From positions 109,935-173,934 of the forward strand of contig JAFRRS010000022.1 in the NCBI GenBank assembly GCA_017427985.1: 64,000 nucleotides of DNA, in the 5' to 3' direction. The DNA is from Bacteroidales bacterium. Lineage in GTDB: Bacteria > Bacteroidota > Bacteroidia > Bacteroidales > F082. Below, one piece after another: positions 48,575 through 56,312 of the stretch (position 1 is the first letter of the stretch; each line of letters begins with the position of its first letter). A program made the translations under genes and the position numbers. Under the pieces are notes generated by a model. The model was not told the origin of the DNA, searched no databases, and was given only the letters and a program-made list of their open reading frames with translations.

Positions 48575-50342
48575 AATGACGAAATATAATTTCATCCTAC
48601 TGAGCGGCGACATCGAGGATTTTCTTAAGAAACTGCAGGGCGTGGGCGTGGTGGATATCACCCGTTCAACGAAGCCTGTAGATGAGAAGTCGGAATATCT
48701 GTCGTCGAAAGCGGGAACCTTCCGCAAAGCCTTGTCATTGCTGAAGGATGTGACACCTGCTGAGTTTGCCGAAAAGGTTTATGGCGACCTCGCTTCCAAC
48801 GTCATTGAGACTATCAATGAGAAGGAAATTGCCGAGAGTCAGGTGAATCAGCTTGCGAAAGAATGGGAGGAACTCAAACCTTGGGGCAAGTTCGACATCA
48901 ACAACTTCAAGAAACTCGAGGAACGCGGTCTGAAGCTGCATTTTTACAAGGTGAAAAGCTCAAATTTCAAACCTGAATGGAAGGAAAACTACGCCTTGAG
49001 CGAGATTTCATCAGATGGCACTACTACATATTTCGTGGTTGTTTCCGATGATGAAAATTACGAATTCCCATTGAAGGAACTTCCTGCTCCTGACAGTGAT
49101 TATGCGACAATCGAGAAGAAAATCGATGCTTTGAGATACGAGATTGAGAAGAAAGAACGTCATCTGGCGGAGCTGAAATGTCATGAAAAAGACATTCAGA
49201 AAGAACTCGACAGGACTATCTCGAAGCTCGATTTGCATCTGGCTCACATGTCAGGAACGAAAGCCGCTGACGACTATGTCACTGTGTTTGAAGGCTTTGC
49301 TCCGAAGGAGACAGAAATCGCTTTGCGCGAAATGCTCGACAAGACAGAGGTGCTTTATCTCGCGGATGAGGCGAAAGTCGACGACAACCCGCCAATCAAG
49401 TTGAAAAACAACAAATTCGTCTCGATGTTTGAGCTGCTTACCGACATGTACGGCCGTCCGAAATACAATGAGTTCGACCCTACGGTGTGGATTTCAATCT
49501 TCTTCATGCTGTTCTTCGCGTTCTGCATGGGCGATGCCGGTTACGGCTTAGTGCTCATTGGCGCGTGCTTGGCTTTGAAGAAAGTGCTTGGAAATATTGC
49601 GCCGCTCGGCATCACTTTGGGTATCGCGACCACCGTAATCGGATTCTTTTTCCACGCGTTCTTCTCCACCGACATGCTCACGTGGACAATCATCCCGGCG
49701 GCGGTGAAGAAATGCATGGTTCCAACAGAAATTGCTGGCTTCGACGGCACTATGGTGCTGGCAATTATCGTCGGTATCGTCCACATCTGCCTTGCAATGG
49801 TTGTCAAGACATATCAAGCCACGAAAGTCAACGGATTCCTTAATTCGTTGGGCACTTGGGGCTGGACCTTACTGATTGTCGGTGGCATCATCGTGGGCGG
49901 ACTTGCTCTCATCGGTGTTATCGATTCAGCAGTAACGAAATGGGTTATCATAGGAATCGGAATCTTGTCGGCGTTGGGAATTTTCTTCTTGAACGACTTG
50001 CATAGAAATCCGCTTATCAACTTCGGTTCGGGCTTGTGGGAGACGTACAACACCGCCACCGGATTGTTGGGCGATGTGTTGAGTTATCTCCGTTTGTACG
50101 CACTCGGTTTGGCAGGCGCCAAGCTCGGTGAGGCGTTCAACGCCATTGGCATTCAGGCACTTGGCGATGGGGGAGCAGGTTGGATTGCCTTCATCCTCAT
50201 CGTGGTTGTCGGTCATGTTTTGAACATTGCAATGTGCGTCCTCGGCGCTTTCGTGCATCCGTTGCGACTCAATTTCCTTGAATTTTTCAAGAATTCAGGC
50301 TATGAAGGAACAGGAAGAAAGTATAACCCATTAAAAAACTAA
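48564..50342 (+). CDS. V/A-type ATPase subunit I (membrane stator)
   Basis: This 592-residue protein has a soluble, partly coiled-coil N-terminal half (about 1-300) and about seven TM helices from residue 315. The essential stator Arg is in LSYLRLYALGLAGAKLGEAF. The ATG at 48564 is used, with a GAGGAGG at 48551 in front. A TTG at 48543 extends the frame but is unlikely, and the ATG at 48576 is a possible alternative. It forms the ion half-channels against the K ring. Confidence 0.93.
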   Translation: MVTEMTKYNFILLSGDIEDFLKKLQGVGVVDITRSTKPVDEKSEYLSSKAGTFRKALSLLKDVTPAEFAEKVYGDLASNVIETINEKEIAESQVNQLAKEWEELKPWGKFDINNFKKLEERGLKLHFYKVKSSNFKPEWKENYALSEISSDGTTTYFVVVSDDENYEFPLKELPAPDSDYATIEKKIDALRYEIEKKERHLAELKCHEKDIQKELDRTISKLDLHLAHMSGTKAADDYVTVFEGFAPKETEIALREMLDKTEVLYLADEAKVDDNPPIKLKNNKFVSMFELLTDMYGRPKYNEFDPTVWISIFFMLFFAFCMGDAGYGLVLIGACLALKKVLGNIAPLGITLGIATTVIGFFFHAFFSTDMLTWTIIPAAVKKCMVPTEIAGFDGTMVLAIIVGIVHICLAMVVKTYQATKVNGFLNSLGTWGWTLLIVGGIIVGGLALIGVIDSAVTKWVIIGIGILSALGIFFLNDLHRNPLINFGSGLWETYNTATGLLGDVLSYLRLYALGLAGAKLGEAFNAIGIQALGDGGAGWIAFILIVVVGHVLNIAMCVLGAFVHPLRLNFLEFFKNSGYEGTGRKYNPLKN

Positions 50343-50401
50343 TGAAGAATTAATGGTAAATTGATGATAATTAATGTAAAAAATAAAAATAATAAATTTA
50401 A

Positions 50402-50842
<441 letters not shown>

Positions 50843-50864
50843 ACGTAAACCGTTAATGAAATTT

Positions 50865-50891
50865 GTAGAGACGTGCCATGGTGCGTCTCTA
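50865..50891 (+). terminator. GTAGAGACG palindrome doubling as V-ATPase operon terminator
   Basis: GTAGAGACGTGCCATGGTGC then GTCTCTA, followed by GTTTTTTAT. The dispersed repeat supplies the stem and a T run follows, between the convergent subunit K and prmC genes. Confidence 0.65.
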
Positions 50892-50897
50892 TGTTTT

Positions 50898-51779
50898 TTA
50901 TCTGGATGCCCTCAAAATCCTATCCCTCTCCCTGAAATCCTTCATGATTTCAACGTTTTTGAAACCTTTTTCGAGACAAAGATTTTGCATCTCTTGGCCG
51001 AATTTTTCATTGATTTCAAACCAGATTTCGCCATTAGGTTTTAAGGTTTTTTGCGCGAATTCTAATATTTTTCTGTAGAATATCAAAGAATCATTGTCAC
51101 TGACAAATAGGGCAGAGGACGGCTCGTAATCCAACACGTTGGCTCGCATCTCAACTTTCTCGCTTTCACAAACGTAAGGTGGGTTGCTGGCGATGATATC
51201 ATATTGATTATCAATCAATTCTAGATTTTGGGGGTTCAAAATGTCGTCCAAAACAAACCGCACATTGACATCATTTGCTTCAGCATTCTTTTTTGCAATT
51301 TCCAATGCCTTTTCAGAAACATCAACCGCCGTTACAACGCTGTCTTTCAATAATTTGGCAAGGCTGATGGCAATACATCCCGAACCGGTGCCGATATCTA
51401 ACACATCACAACCTGTGGGGACAAGGCATGCCTTGCACACATAGGATTCAATCATTTTTACCATTTCTTCGGTTTCAGGACGAGGAATCAGCACGTTCTC
51501 ATTTACAAAAAACCGCATTCCGCAAAATTCCGTCTCACCTATTATATATTGTATCGGTCGGTTTCTCAGCAGTTCCTTAACCGCAAAATGCAACGTCAAC
51601 AACTCTGATTCACTCAAACGCAGTTCTGGCTCCAACGCGATTTTTACTCTGTTGATGCTGAAATAATGATCCAATAAAATCATTATCAAGGCATTGGCTT
51701 CGTCGGAGTCGTAAATCTTCTCCAACTCACTCGCATAATACCTGCGGCAATCCCGAACCAAATTTGATGACATTTTCAT
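50898..51779 (-). CDS. prmC: Peptide chain release factor N5-glutamine methyltransferase PrmC/HemK
   Basis: This protein has about 293 residues from the ATG at 51779 (MKMSSNLVRD); the ATG at 51773 is equally possible. It methylates the Gln of the release-factor GGQ loop, so it acts on the prfB product encoded here. VLDIGTGSGCIAIS is the SAM motif and IIASNPPYVCESEK holds the catalytic NPPY. The insertion VCKACLVPTG just before the SAM motif derives from a palindromic repeat (51416-51437). The frame stays open upstream to 52028, but that stretch is a repeat array beyond the promoter. Confidence 0.92.
   Translation of the reverse strand: MKMSSNLVRDCRRYYASELEKIYDSDEANALIMILLDHYFSINRVKIALEPELRLSESELLTLHFAVKELLRNRPIQYIIGETEFCGMRFFVNENVLIPRPETEEMVKMIESYVCKACLVPTGCDVLDIGTGSGCIAISLAKLLKDSVVTAVDVSEKALEIAKKNAEANDVNVRFVLDDILNPQNLELIDNQYDIIASNPPYVCESEKVEMRANVLDYEPSSALFVSDNDSLIFYRKILEFAQKTLKPNGEIWFEINEKFGQEMQNLCLEKGFKNVEIMKDFRERDRILRASR
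51416..51437. repeat. GGGGACAAGGCATGCCTTG palindrome inside prmC
   Basis: The left arm and centre are identical to 22638-22661, with the right arm degraded to TTGCAC. Read on the minus strand as CKACLVPTG. Confidence 0.75.
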
Positions 51780-51783
51780 ATTG

Positions 51784-51791
51784 CAAAAATA
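51784..51791 (-). promoter_or_regulatory. -7 promoter box for prmC
   Basis: TATTTTTG on the minus strand, only 5-11 bases from the two candidate ATGs, implying a very short leader. Confidence 0.6.
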
Positions 51792-51796
51792 TGAAA

Positions 51797-51960
51797 AAAT
51801 GTGATTCTCTGTCGCGAAATGTGATTCTCCATTCGGACGAAATGTGCCGCTTTGCGGAATGTGTGCGCTTCGCGCATTAGCCGAAGGCTGCACATTGGAG
51901 CATAGCGACCACATCGCACGATAGTGCATCACATTGTGAGCGAAGCGAACATCACATTTA
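51797..51960. repeat. AATGTG mini-hairpin array between divergent prmC and yigZ
   Basis: Short hairpins (GCCGCTTTGCGG, TGCGCTTCGCGCA, AGCCGAAGGCT) linked by AATGTG or CACAT, as at 17015 and 36241. Here the array lies between two divergent promoters and is the longest of the three. Confidence 0.75.
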
Positions 51961-51969
51961 AAATTTTTG

Positions 51970-51977
51970 TATTTTTG
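51970..51977 (+). promoter_or_regulatory. -7 promoter box for yigZ
   Basis: TATTTTTG lies 14 bases before the TTG start at 51992. Confidence 0.65.
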
Positions 51978-51991
51978 CAAAAATTTTAACA

Positions 51992-52606
51992 TTGTTATTC
52001 GAGGATTCATATAAAATCGTGGCCACAAAAGGCGAGGGGCTTTATAAAGAGAAGGGCTCCAAGTTCATCGCCGAGGCATTCCCCGTTCATTCTGAATCGG
52101 AGGTGAAAGAGCGTGTCGCCGAGATTCGCAAGAAATATTTCGACGCGAAACATCACTGCTACGCCTTCATGATCGGTCCCGACAAGGCATGCTACCGCTC
52201 AAGTGACGACGGCGAGCCGTCAGGAACAGCAGGCAAACCCATTCTGAATCAGATACTTTCAAAAGACGTCACCAACGTCTGTGTGGTCGTGACCCGATAT
52301 TTCGGCGGTCAGCTGCTTGGCGTGCCAGGCCTTATCAACGCTTATAAAACCTCGGCGCGCGAGGCCCTCGACAACTGCACCATTGTTGAAAAAACCATCG
52401 ACGAGGTCTATTCCCTCAAATTCGACTACCCGCTCCTCAACGAGGTGATGCGTATCCTCAAAGACGAAAACCTCGAACAACAGAACCCGAAATTTGAGAT
52501 GGATTGTTACCTCGAAATATCAGTAAGACAAAGCGATTCCGACAGAATTGTTAAAAAATTGAAGCGTATTTTCGGAGTTGATGTAAAATACCTTAAAACC
52601 GTTTAG
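51992..52606 (+). CDS. YigZ/IMPACT family protein
   Basis: This 204-residue protein has the N-terminal IMPACT domain with KEKGSKFIAEAFPV, KHHCYAFMIG, SSDDGEPSGTAGKPIL and VVTRYFGGQLLGVPGL, the family signature. A C-terminal ferredoxin-like DUF1949 domain follows. Function in bacteria is unclear, though the family is linked to translation control. No ATG exists between the promoter and the conserved region. TTG at 51992, 14 bases after the -7 box, is the best start. Confidence 0.88.
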   Translation: MLFEDSYKIVATKGEGLYKEKGSKFIAEAFPVHSESEVKERVAEIRKKYFDAKHHCYAFMIGPDKACYRSSDDGEPSGTAGKPILNQILSKDVTNVCVVVTRYFGGQLLGVPGLINAYKTSAREALDNCTIVEKTIDEVYSLKFDYPLLNEVMRILKDENLEQQNPKFEMDCYLEISVRQSDSDRIVKKLKRIFGVDVKYLKTV

Positions 52607-52791
52607 TATCAGTAAATTAGCTCGTTTTTTGCCCTGATTTTTGCTTTTGCCTCGTAAATTACACACAAAAAAATTAAAAGTCAATAGAAAAAATTAATTT
52701 TTATTAACTTTTTTATGTTGATATTTGCTATCGGAATTGTTGCGAAAACGGCGGCATTTAATTCATTGATTTTAATAGAATTAAGGATAGA

Positions 52792-54228
52792 ATGAACAGA
52801 AATTTGTATGAAATATGGGATGATTGTCTCTCGATGATACGTGAGAACGTTCCTCAGCAGGCTTTCTCGACATGGTTCGAGCCGATTAAGCCTGTCGACT
52901 ACAGGAACGGTCTTCTTACCATCCAGGTCCCGTCCGATTTTTTCTACGAATATCTGGAAACCCGTTTCATAAAAGTCATAAAAGCCACAATTCGCAAGGT
53001 GTTGGGTCCCGAGGGGAAACTCGAATATAGCATCATGATGGACAACGATGTAAACAGACCTGTCGTGGTGAAACAGCCTTCGGTCGACCGCACCAACACC
53101 AAGAATCCGCCGAAGCAGATTCAGATTGATTTCGACAATCAGGAGGCGACAATGCCAAATCCTTTTGTGCTTCCTGGCATCAAGAAAATAAATATCGAGT
53201 CGAATCTCAACGAGAACTACTGCATGGATAATTTCGTGGTGGGCGAATGTAACAGAGTGGCTTACGAGGCGGGTCGCGCCATCGCCAAAAGCCCGGGAAA
53301 GACCTCGTTCAACCCTATGTTCGTCTTCAGCCCGACAGGAATGGGTAAGACGCATATCTGCCAGGCTATCGGTCTCGAAACCAAGAAGTTCCATCCAGAA
53401 CTGACGGTGCTTTATGTCAACGCCGAGCAGTTTTTGAGGCAGTTTCAGGCGTCGTGCCGCAACAGCAGCTCGAAGAGCAGTCGCGACGATTTCGTACATT
53501 TCTATCAGATGATAGACGTGCTCATCATCGACGACATTCAGTTCCTTTCGGGAAAACCGAAGACACAGGACACCTTGTTCCATATCTTCAACCATCTGCA
53601 ACAAACTGGCAAACAGCTCGTTTTCACGTGCGACAAGCCGCCGGCGGAGCTCAAGGACATGGAGCCGCGTCTGATATCTCGTTTCAAATGGGGTCTTAAT
53701 GCCGAGATGTCGCTCCCTGATGTGGAGACGCGCCGTAACATCTTGAAACGTAAGGCTTACAACGAGGGTGTCGACCTTCCTGAAGAGGTTGTGAACTACA
53801 TCGCTGAGCATATCAAGACGAATATCCGTGAGATGGAGGGCTTCCTGATTTCCCTCATCGCCCAGTCGTCGCTCAACAGAAAAGCCATCACCATAAACTT
53901 GGCAAAGCAGATGGTGGAGCGTTTTGTAAACAACTCAAACCGCGAAATAACAATAAGTTACATCATCAGTGCCGTGTGCGAGGAGATGGGGACGTCGCAA
54001 GCCGATTTCTTCACTTCTTCCAGAAAACGCAATATCGTGCAGGCGCGTCAGCTGTCGATGTACTTCGCCAAGAAATACACCAAGGCGTCGCTTATAGTAA
54101 TAGGTGAACATTGCGGAGGAAAAGACCACGCCACGGTGATTCACGCCTTGAAAACAGTGGCTAACCTGCTTGACACCGACAAGAAATTCCGCTCCATCGC
54201 CGACAAGATAGAGCAGTCTCTTCAATAA
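52792..54228 (+). CDS. dnaA: Chromosomal replication initiator DnaA
   Basis: This 478-residue AAA+ initiator has domain I at the N-terminus (WDDCLSMIRENVPQQAFSTW), a variable linker to about 130, Walker A SPTGMGKTHICQAIG, Walker B VLIIDDIQFLSGK and domain IV with the box-binding GEHCGGKDHATVIHALKTV. It binds oriC and loads the helicase. The 185-base upstream gap is very A/T-rich but I found no TTATCCACA boxes or clear TAnnTTTG promoter there. The next gene follows after six bases. Confidence 0.95.
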   Translation: MNRNLYEIWDDCLSMIRENVPQQAFSTWFEPIKPVDYRNGLLTIQVPSDFFYEYLETRFIKVIKATIRKVLGPEGKLEYSIMMDNDVNRPVVVKQPSVDRTNTKNPPKQIQIDFDNQEATMPNPFVLPGIKKINIESNLNENYCMDNFVVGECNRVAYEAGRAIAKSPGKTSFNPMFVFSPTGMGKTHICQAIGLETKKFHPELTVLYVNAEQFLRQFQASCRNSSSKSSRDDFVHFYQMIDVLIIDDIQFLSGKPKTQDTLFHIFNHLQQTGKQLVFTCDKPPAELKDMEPRLISRFKWGLNAEMSLPDVETRRNILKRKAYNEGVDLPEEVVNYIAEHIKTNIREMEGFLISLIAQSSLNRKAITINLAKQMVERFVNNSNREITISYIISAVCEEMGTSQADFFTSSRKRNIVQARQLSMYFAKKYTKASLIVIGEHCGGKDHATVIHALKTVANLLDTDKKFRSIADKIEQSLQ

Positions 54229-54234
54229 ATCGTT

Positions 54235-54972
54235 ATGAATCAACAATTTGGGAAACTATATCTCGTCCCTGCCGTTCTTGGCACCACTACTGCCGAGAAG
54301 GTGATTCCTTCTGGCACGCTCGAAATCGTCAGGACTTTGAGGTTTTTTGTGGTTGAAAATGTTAGGACAGCCCGTCGCATGCTCAGCAAGATGCACATGC
54401 CGTGTCCCATCGAAGAGCTCACTTTTGTGGAACTCGACAAACACAATCCGCAGAATCCCGACCTGATGACATATCTCGGCGAGGCGTTGAACGGCAATGA
54501 CATAGGTCTGATGTCGGAGGCTGGCACGCCATGTGTCGCCGATCCGGGCGCGCTGATAGTAGAGCTCGCGCATCAGGCAGGCATCCAGGTGGTGCCGCTT
54601 ACCGGCCCTAACGCCATGATTCTCGCGTTGATGGCATCGGGCTTCAACGGGCAGTCGTTCTGTTTCCACGGATACCTCCCGATAAAGAATCCGGAACGTG
54701 TTCAAATGATTAAATCCCTTGAAAGACAATCATTTGCAAATGATGAGACGGAGCTGTTCATAGAAACGCCTTTCCGCAACAACGCCATGATTGAGGAACT
54801 GGTGAAAACCTGTCATCCAAGCACCATGCTCTGTGTGGCGAGCAACATCACCATGGACGACGAAAAAATCGTTAGCAAGCCTATATCTGAATGGAAATCA
54901 ATAAAATACGATTGGAATAAAAAACCCGCGGTGTTTTTGATTTATTCTGATAAGAATCGTAAAAGATATTAA
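54235..54972 (+). CDS. Tetrapyrrole-methylase-family SAM methyltransferase (RsmI-like)
   Basis: In this 245-residue protein, GLMSEAGTPCVADPGALIV and VVPLTGPNAMILALMASGF are the SAM/cofactor motifs of the RsmI group, which methylates the ribose of C1402 in 16S rRNA. Bacteroidota carry a second, diverged member like this one, so the exact target is uncertain. It lies six bases after dnaA and is probably cotranscribed. Confidence 0.85.
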   Translation: MNQQFGKLYLVPAVLGTTTAEKVIPSGTLEIVRTLRFFVVENVRTARRMLSKMHMPCPIEELTFVELDKHNPQNPDLMTYLGEALNGNDIGLMSEAGTPCVADPGALIVELAHQAGIQVVPLTGPNAMILALMASGFNGQSFCFHGYLPIKNPERVQMIKSLERQSFANDETELFIETPFRNNAMIEELVKTCHPSTMLCVASNITMDDEKIVSKPISEWKSIKYDWNKKPAVFLIYSDKNRKRY

Positions 54973-55004
54973 GTGGTGGCGAATCATTATTCGCCCCTGC
55001 TGTT

Positions 55005-55037
55005 GTCATTCCGAACCCCGAAGGGGTGAGGAACCTC
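55005..55037. repeat. Dispersed GTCATTCCGA..GAGGAACCTC repeat
   Basis: GTCATTCCGAACCCCGAAGG then GGTGAGGAACCTC, the same consensus as at 2386 and 4691. It separates two convergent genes and touches the stop of the second. Confidence 0.65.
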
Positions 55038-55356
55038 ATATTATGTTTCGTAACATTTTTATCACGCTCTGTTCCGCCTCTGCGAATCTTACGTCGAAGA
55101 AAAACACCTTTCTCATTCGCTCGAAATGATTCTGTCTGTCGAGTTCGTCCTTGATATATAACGACTTATGCTCGCTTATTGTCGTCATCCGGTCAGATTC
55201 GTTGTCGGCTTCGAAGCCGTTATACACCCTCACAAAAGTCTCAGGGTCGCTTTTCGCGCCCATCGCAATCAAATCCTGTATTGTGATGTCAAAATCCGCC
55301 TCTGCAGCCAGCAGCAGACAATAAATCTCAAATTCCTCTCTTGACAGATTTTTCAT
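55036..55356 (-). CDS. Hypothetical protein, 106 aa
   Basis: Not recognised. The protein starts MKNLSREEFEIYCLLLAAEA and is largely helical, acidic then basic, with FFFDVRFAEAEQSVIKML near the end. It has no signal peptide or TM helix. A good promoter box sits 20 bases upstream. The reading frame fills the space between a dispersed repeat and the accessory island. Confidence 0.65.
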   Translation of the reverse strand: MKNLSREEFEIYCLLLAAEADFDITIQDLIAMGAKSDPETFVRVYNGFEADNESDRMTTISEHKSLYIKDELDRQNHFERMRKVFFFDVRFAEAEQSVIKMLRNII

Positions 55357-55375
55357 GAAACAAATTTTTAATTTG

Positions 55376-55383
55376 CAAAGATA
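55376..55383 (-). promoter_or_regulatory. -7 promoter box for the 106-aa hypothetical
   Basis: TATCTTTG on the minus strand, 20 bases before the ATG at 55356. Confidence 0.6.
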
Positions 55384-55527
55384 GTATATTTATTTGATAA
55401 AGCGCATTCAAGAAAAATATGTTAATTTTTTTTAATATTTCTAATGTGACGACATTGCTTTGCCGCGAAATAGTGATTGTAAGTAAATTTATTTCCCGAT
55501 TATAATGCTACATATTAAAATAATTTG

Positions 55528-55535
55528 TATCTTTG
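55528..55535 (+). promoter_or_regulatory. -7 promoter box abutting the hairpin RNA (copy 1)
   Basis: TATCTTTG on the plus strand. The only thing it can drive before the T run is the short hairpin 55539-55604. Confidence 0.5.
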
Positions 55536-55538
55536 CAA

Positions 55539-55604
55539 TCCGAAAAAGTCGGTTCCGTACGTGGTTCCCTCTGTGGGTAATTGCTTGGTGCGGCCGGCTT
55601 TTTT
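55539..55604 (+). ncRNA. Candidate small hairpin RNA / bidirectional terminator (copy 1)
   Basis: AAAAAGTCGGTTCCGTAC pairs with GTGCGGCCGGCTTTTTT around a roughly 30-base loop. A plus-strand promoter box ends just before it. The stem, including its inner CCGTA arm, is kept in copy 2 at 63019 despite a different loop. It may be a short RNA, or simply the terminator of the convergent 159-aa gene. Not a family I recognise. Confidence 0.45.
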
Positions 55605-56082
55605 ATTTCACCTCGATTTTGTTAACACAATATTGGACATGCTTGTGGTCGGCTTTTATCCCAATCGTTAGTTTTACTTTGAAATTCAAATAAGTATAGT
55701 CTTTATTAATAAAATCGTAATAAAGAATAGCCATATTTTTATAACCGTTATAAGATTGTGTTCCATTTTTGGTTTTTTCATAAATCGGCTTGTTTTCTTC
55801 ACCACAAGCATTAATGACAATTGTTTCCAGATGCTTCACGGCGAATGTAGACTGCCAATTATGTGATGCCGCATTTATTGTTTTCTTGTCACTCTCATTT
55901 TCGATTATTTGGATGTATACACCGAGATAATCGTTAAAAATCATGTTTCTTTTTCCCTCCCTTTGTAGTTTTTTCCAAAGATTTGAATAATAATTCGTAA
56001 TCAAATCCCTTCTCTCTCTACTGCGGTTTTTTGCTGTCGGAATTCCGTGCACATATTCCGGCAAATTGTTGCTGTTTTCCAT
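55603..56082 (-). CDS. Hypothetical protein, 159 aa (cassette copy 1)
   Basis: Not recognised. It starts at MENSNNLPEYVHGIPTAKNR, aligned with copy 2 at 63079-63558. A longer frame to 56187 is upstream of the promoter. The N-terminal half is basic and helical (RSRERRDLITNYYSNLWKKL). The C-terminal half (HLETIVINACGE, KNMAILYYDFIN, KVKLTIGI, YCVNKIEVK) looks by eye like the small beta-rich nuclease-type domains of phage and conjugative elements (barnase/EndoU/RelE-like), a weak inference. Its 3' end meets the hairpin 55539-55604. Confidence 0.7.
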   Translation of the reverse strand: MENSNNLPEYVHGIPTAKNRSRERRDLITNYYSNLWKKLQREGKRNMIFNDYLGVYIQIIENESDKKTINAASHNWQSTFAVKHLETIVINACGEENKPIYEKTKNGTQSYNGYKNMAILYYDFINKDYTYLNFKVKLTIGIKADHKHVQYCVNKIEVK

Positions 56083-56154
56083 AGTTAAAACTTTAATTAA
56101 ACAATAATGAGCCGAATCCAAAGAAAAGATTTCCATTTCTTTTGGTTCTTGCTG

Positions 56155-56162
56155 CAAAATTA
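56155..56162 (-). promoter_or_regulatory. -7 promoter box for the 159-aa gene (copy 1)
   Basis: TAATTTTG on the minus strand, about 73 bases before the ATG. The equivalent box in copy 2 is at 63632-63639 with the same leader length, and the leader sequence is conserved. Confidence 0.6.
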
Positions 56163-56193
56163 TAACAAAAAATCGGATGAAAGACAAAATTTT

Positions 56194-56213
56194 ATGTTAA
56201 TTTTTTTTAACAT
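56194..56213. repeat. ATGTTAA..TTAACAT palindrome
   Basis: ATGTTAA-TTTTTT-TTAACAT has perfect 7-base arms and lies between the divergent 159-aa and rhuM promoters. A half-related ATGTTAAAAAATGTTAAAAT follows at 56236. Confidence 0.55.
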
Positions 56214-56280
56214 TTATTGCCGTTTTTTGAAAATTATGTTAAAAAATGTTAAAATCAAATATAGTTCGGGTTTTTAGTCT

Positions 56281-56288
56281 TATCTTTG
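56281..56288 (+). promoter_or_regulatory. -7 promoter box for rhuM
   Basis: TATCTTTG lies 24 bases before the ATG at 56313. Confidence 0.65.
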
Positions 56289-56312
56289 CGAAATGTTTAA
56301 AAATTGAGATTT

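Noticed and set aside
51780..52028. 83-codon N-terminal extension of prmC
   Set aside because: It reads through a hairpin repeat array and lies upstream of the prmC promoter; PrmC homologues start at MKMSSN or MSSN.
55539..55604. tRNA gene
   Set aside because: GGTTCC and the hairpin suggest a T-arm at first sight, but no cloverleaf, anticodon arm or acceptor stem can be formed.
56083..56187. N-terminal extension of the 159-aa hypothetical
   Set aside because: It is absent from copy 2, and the -7 box at 56155 lies inside it.
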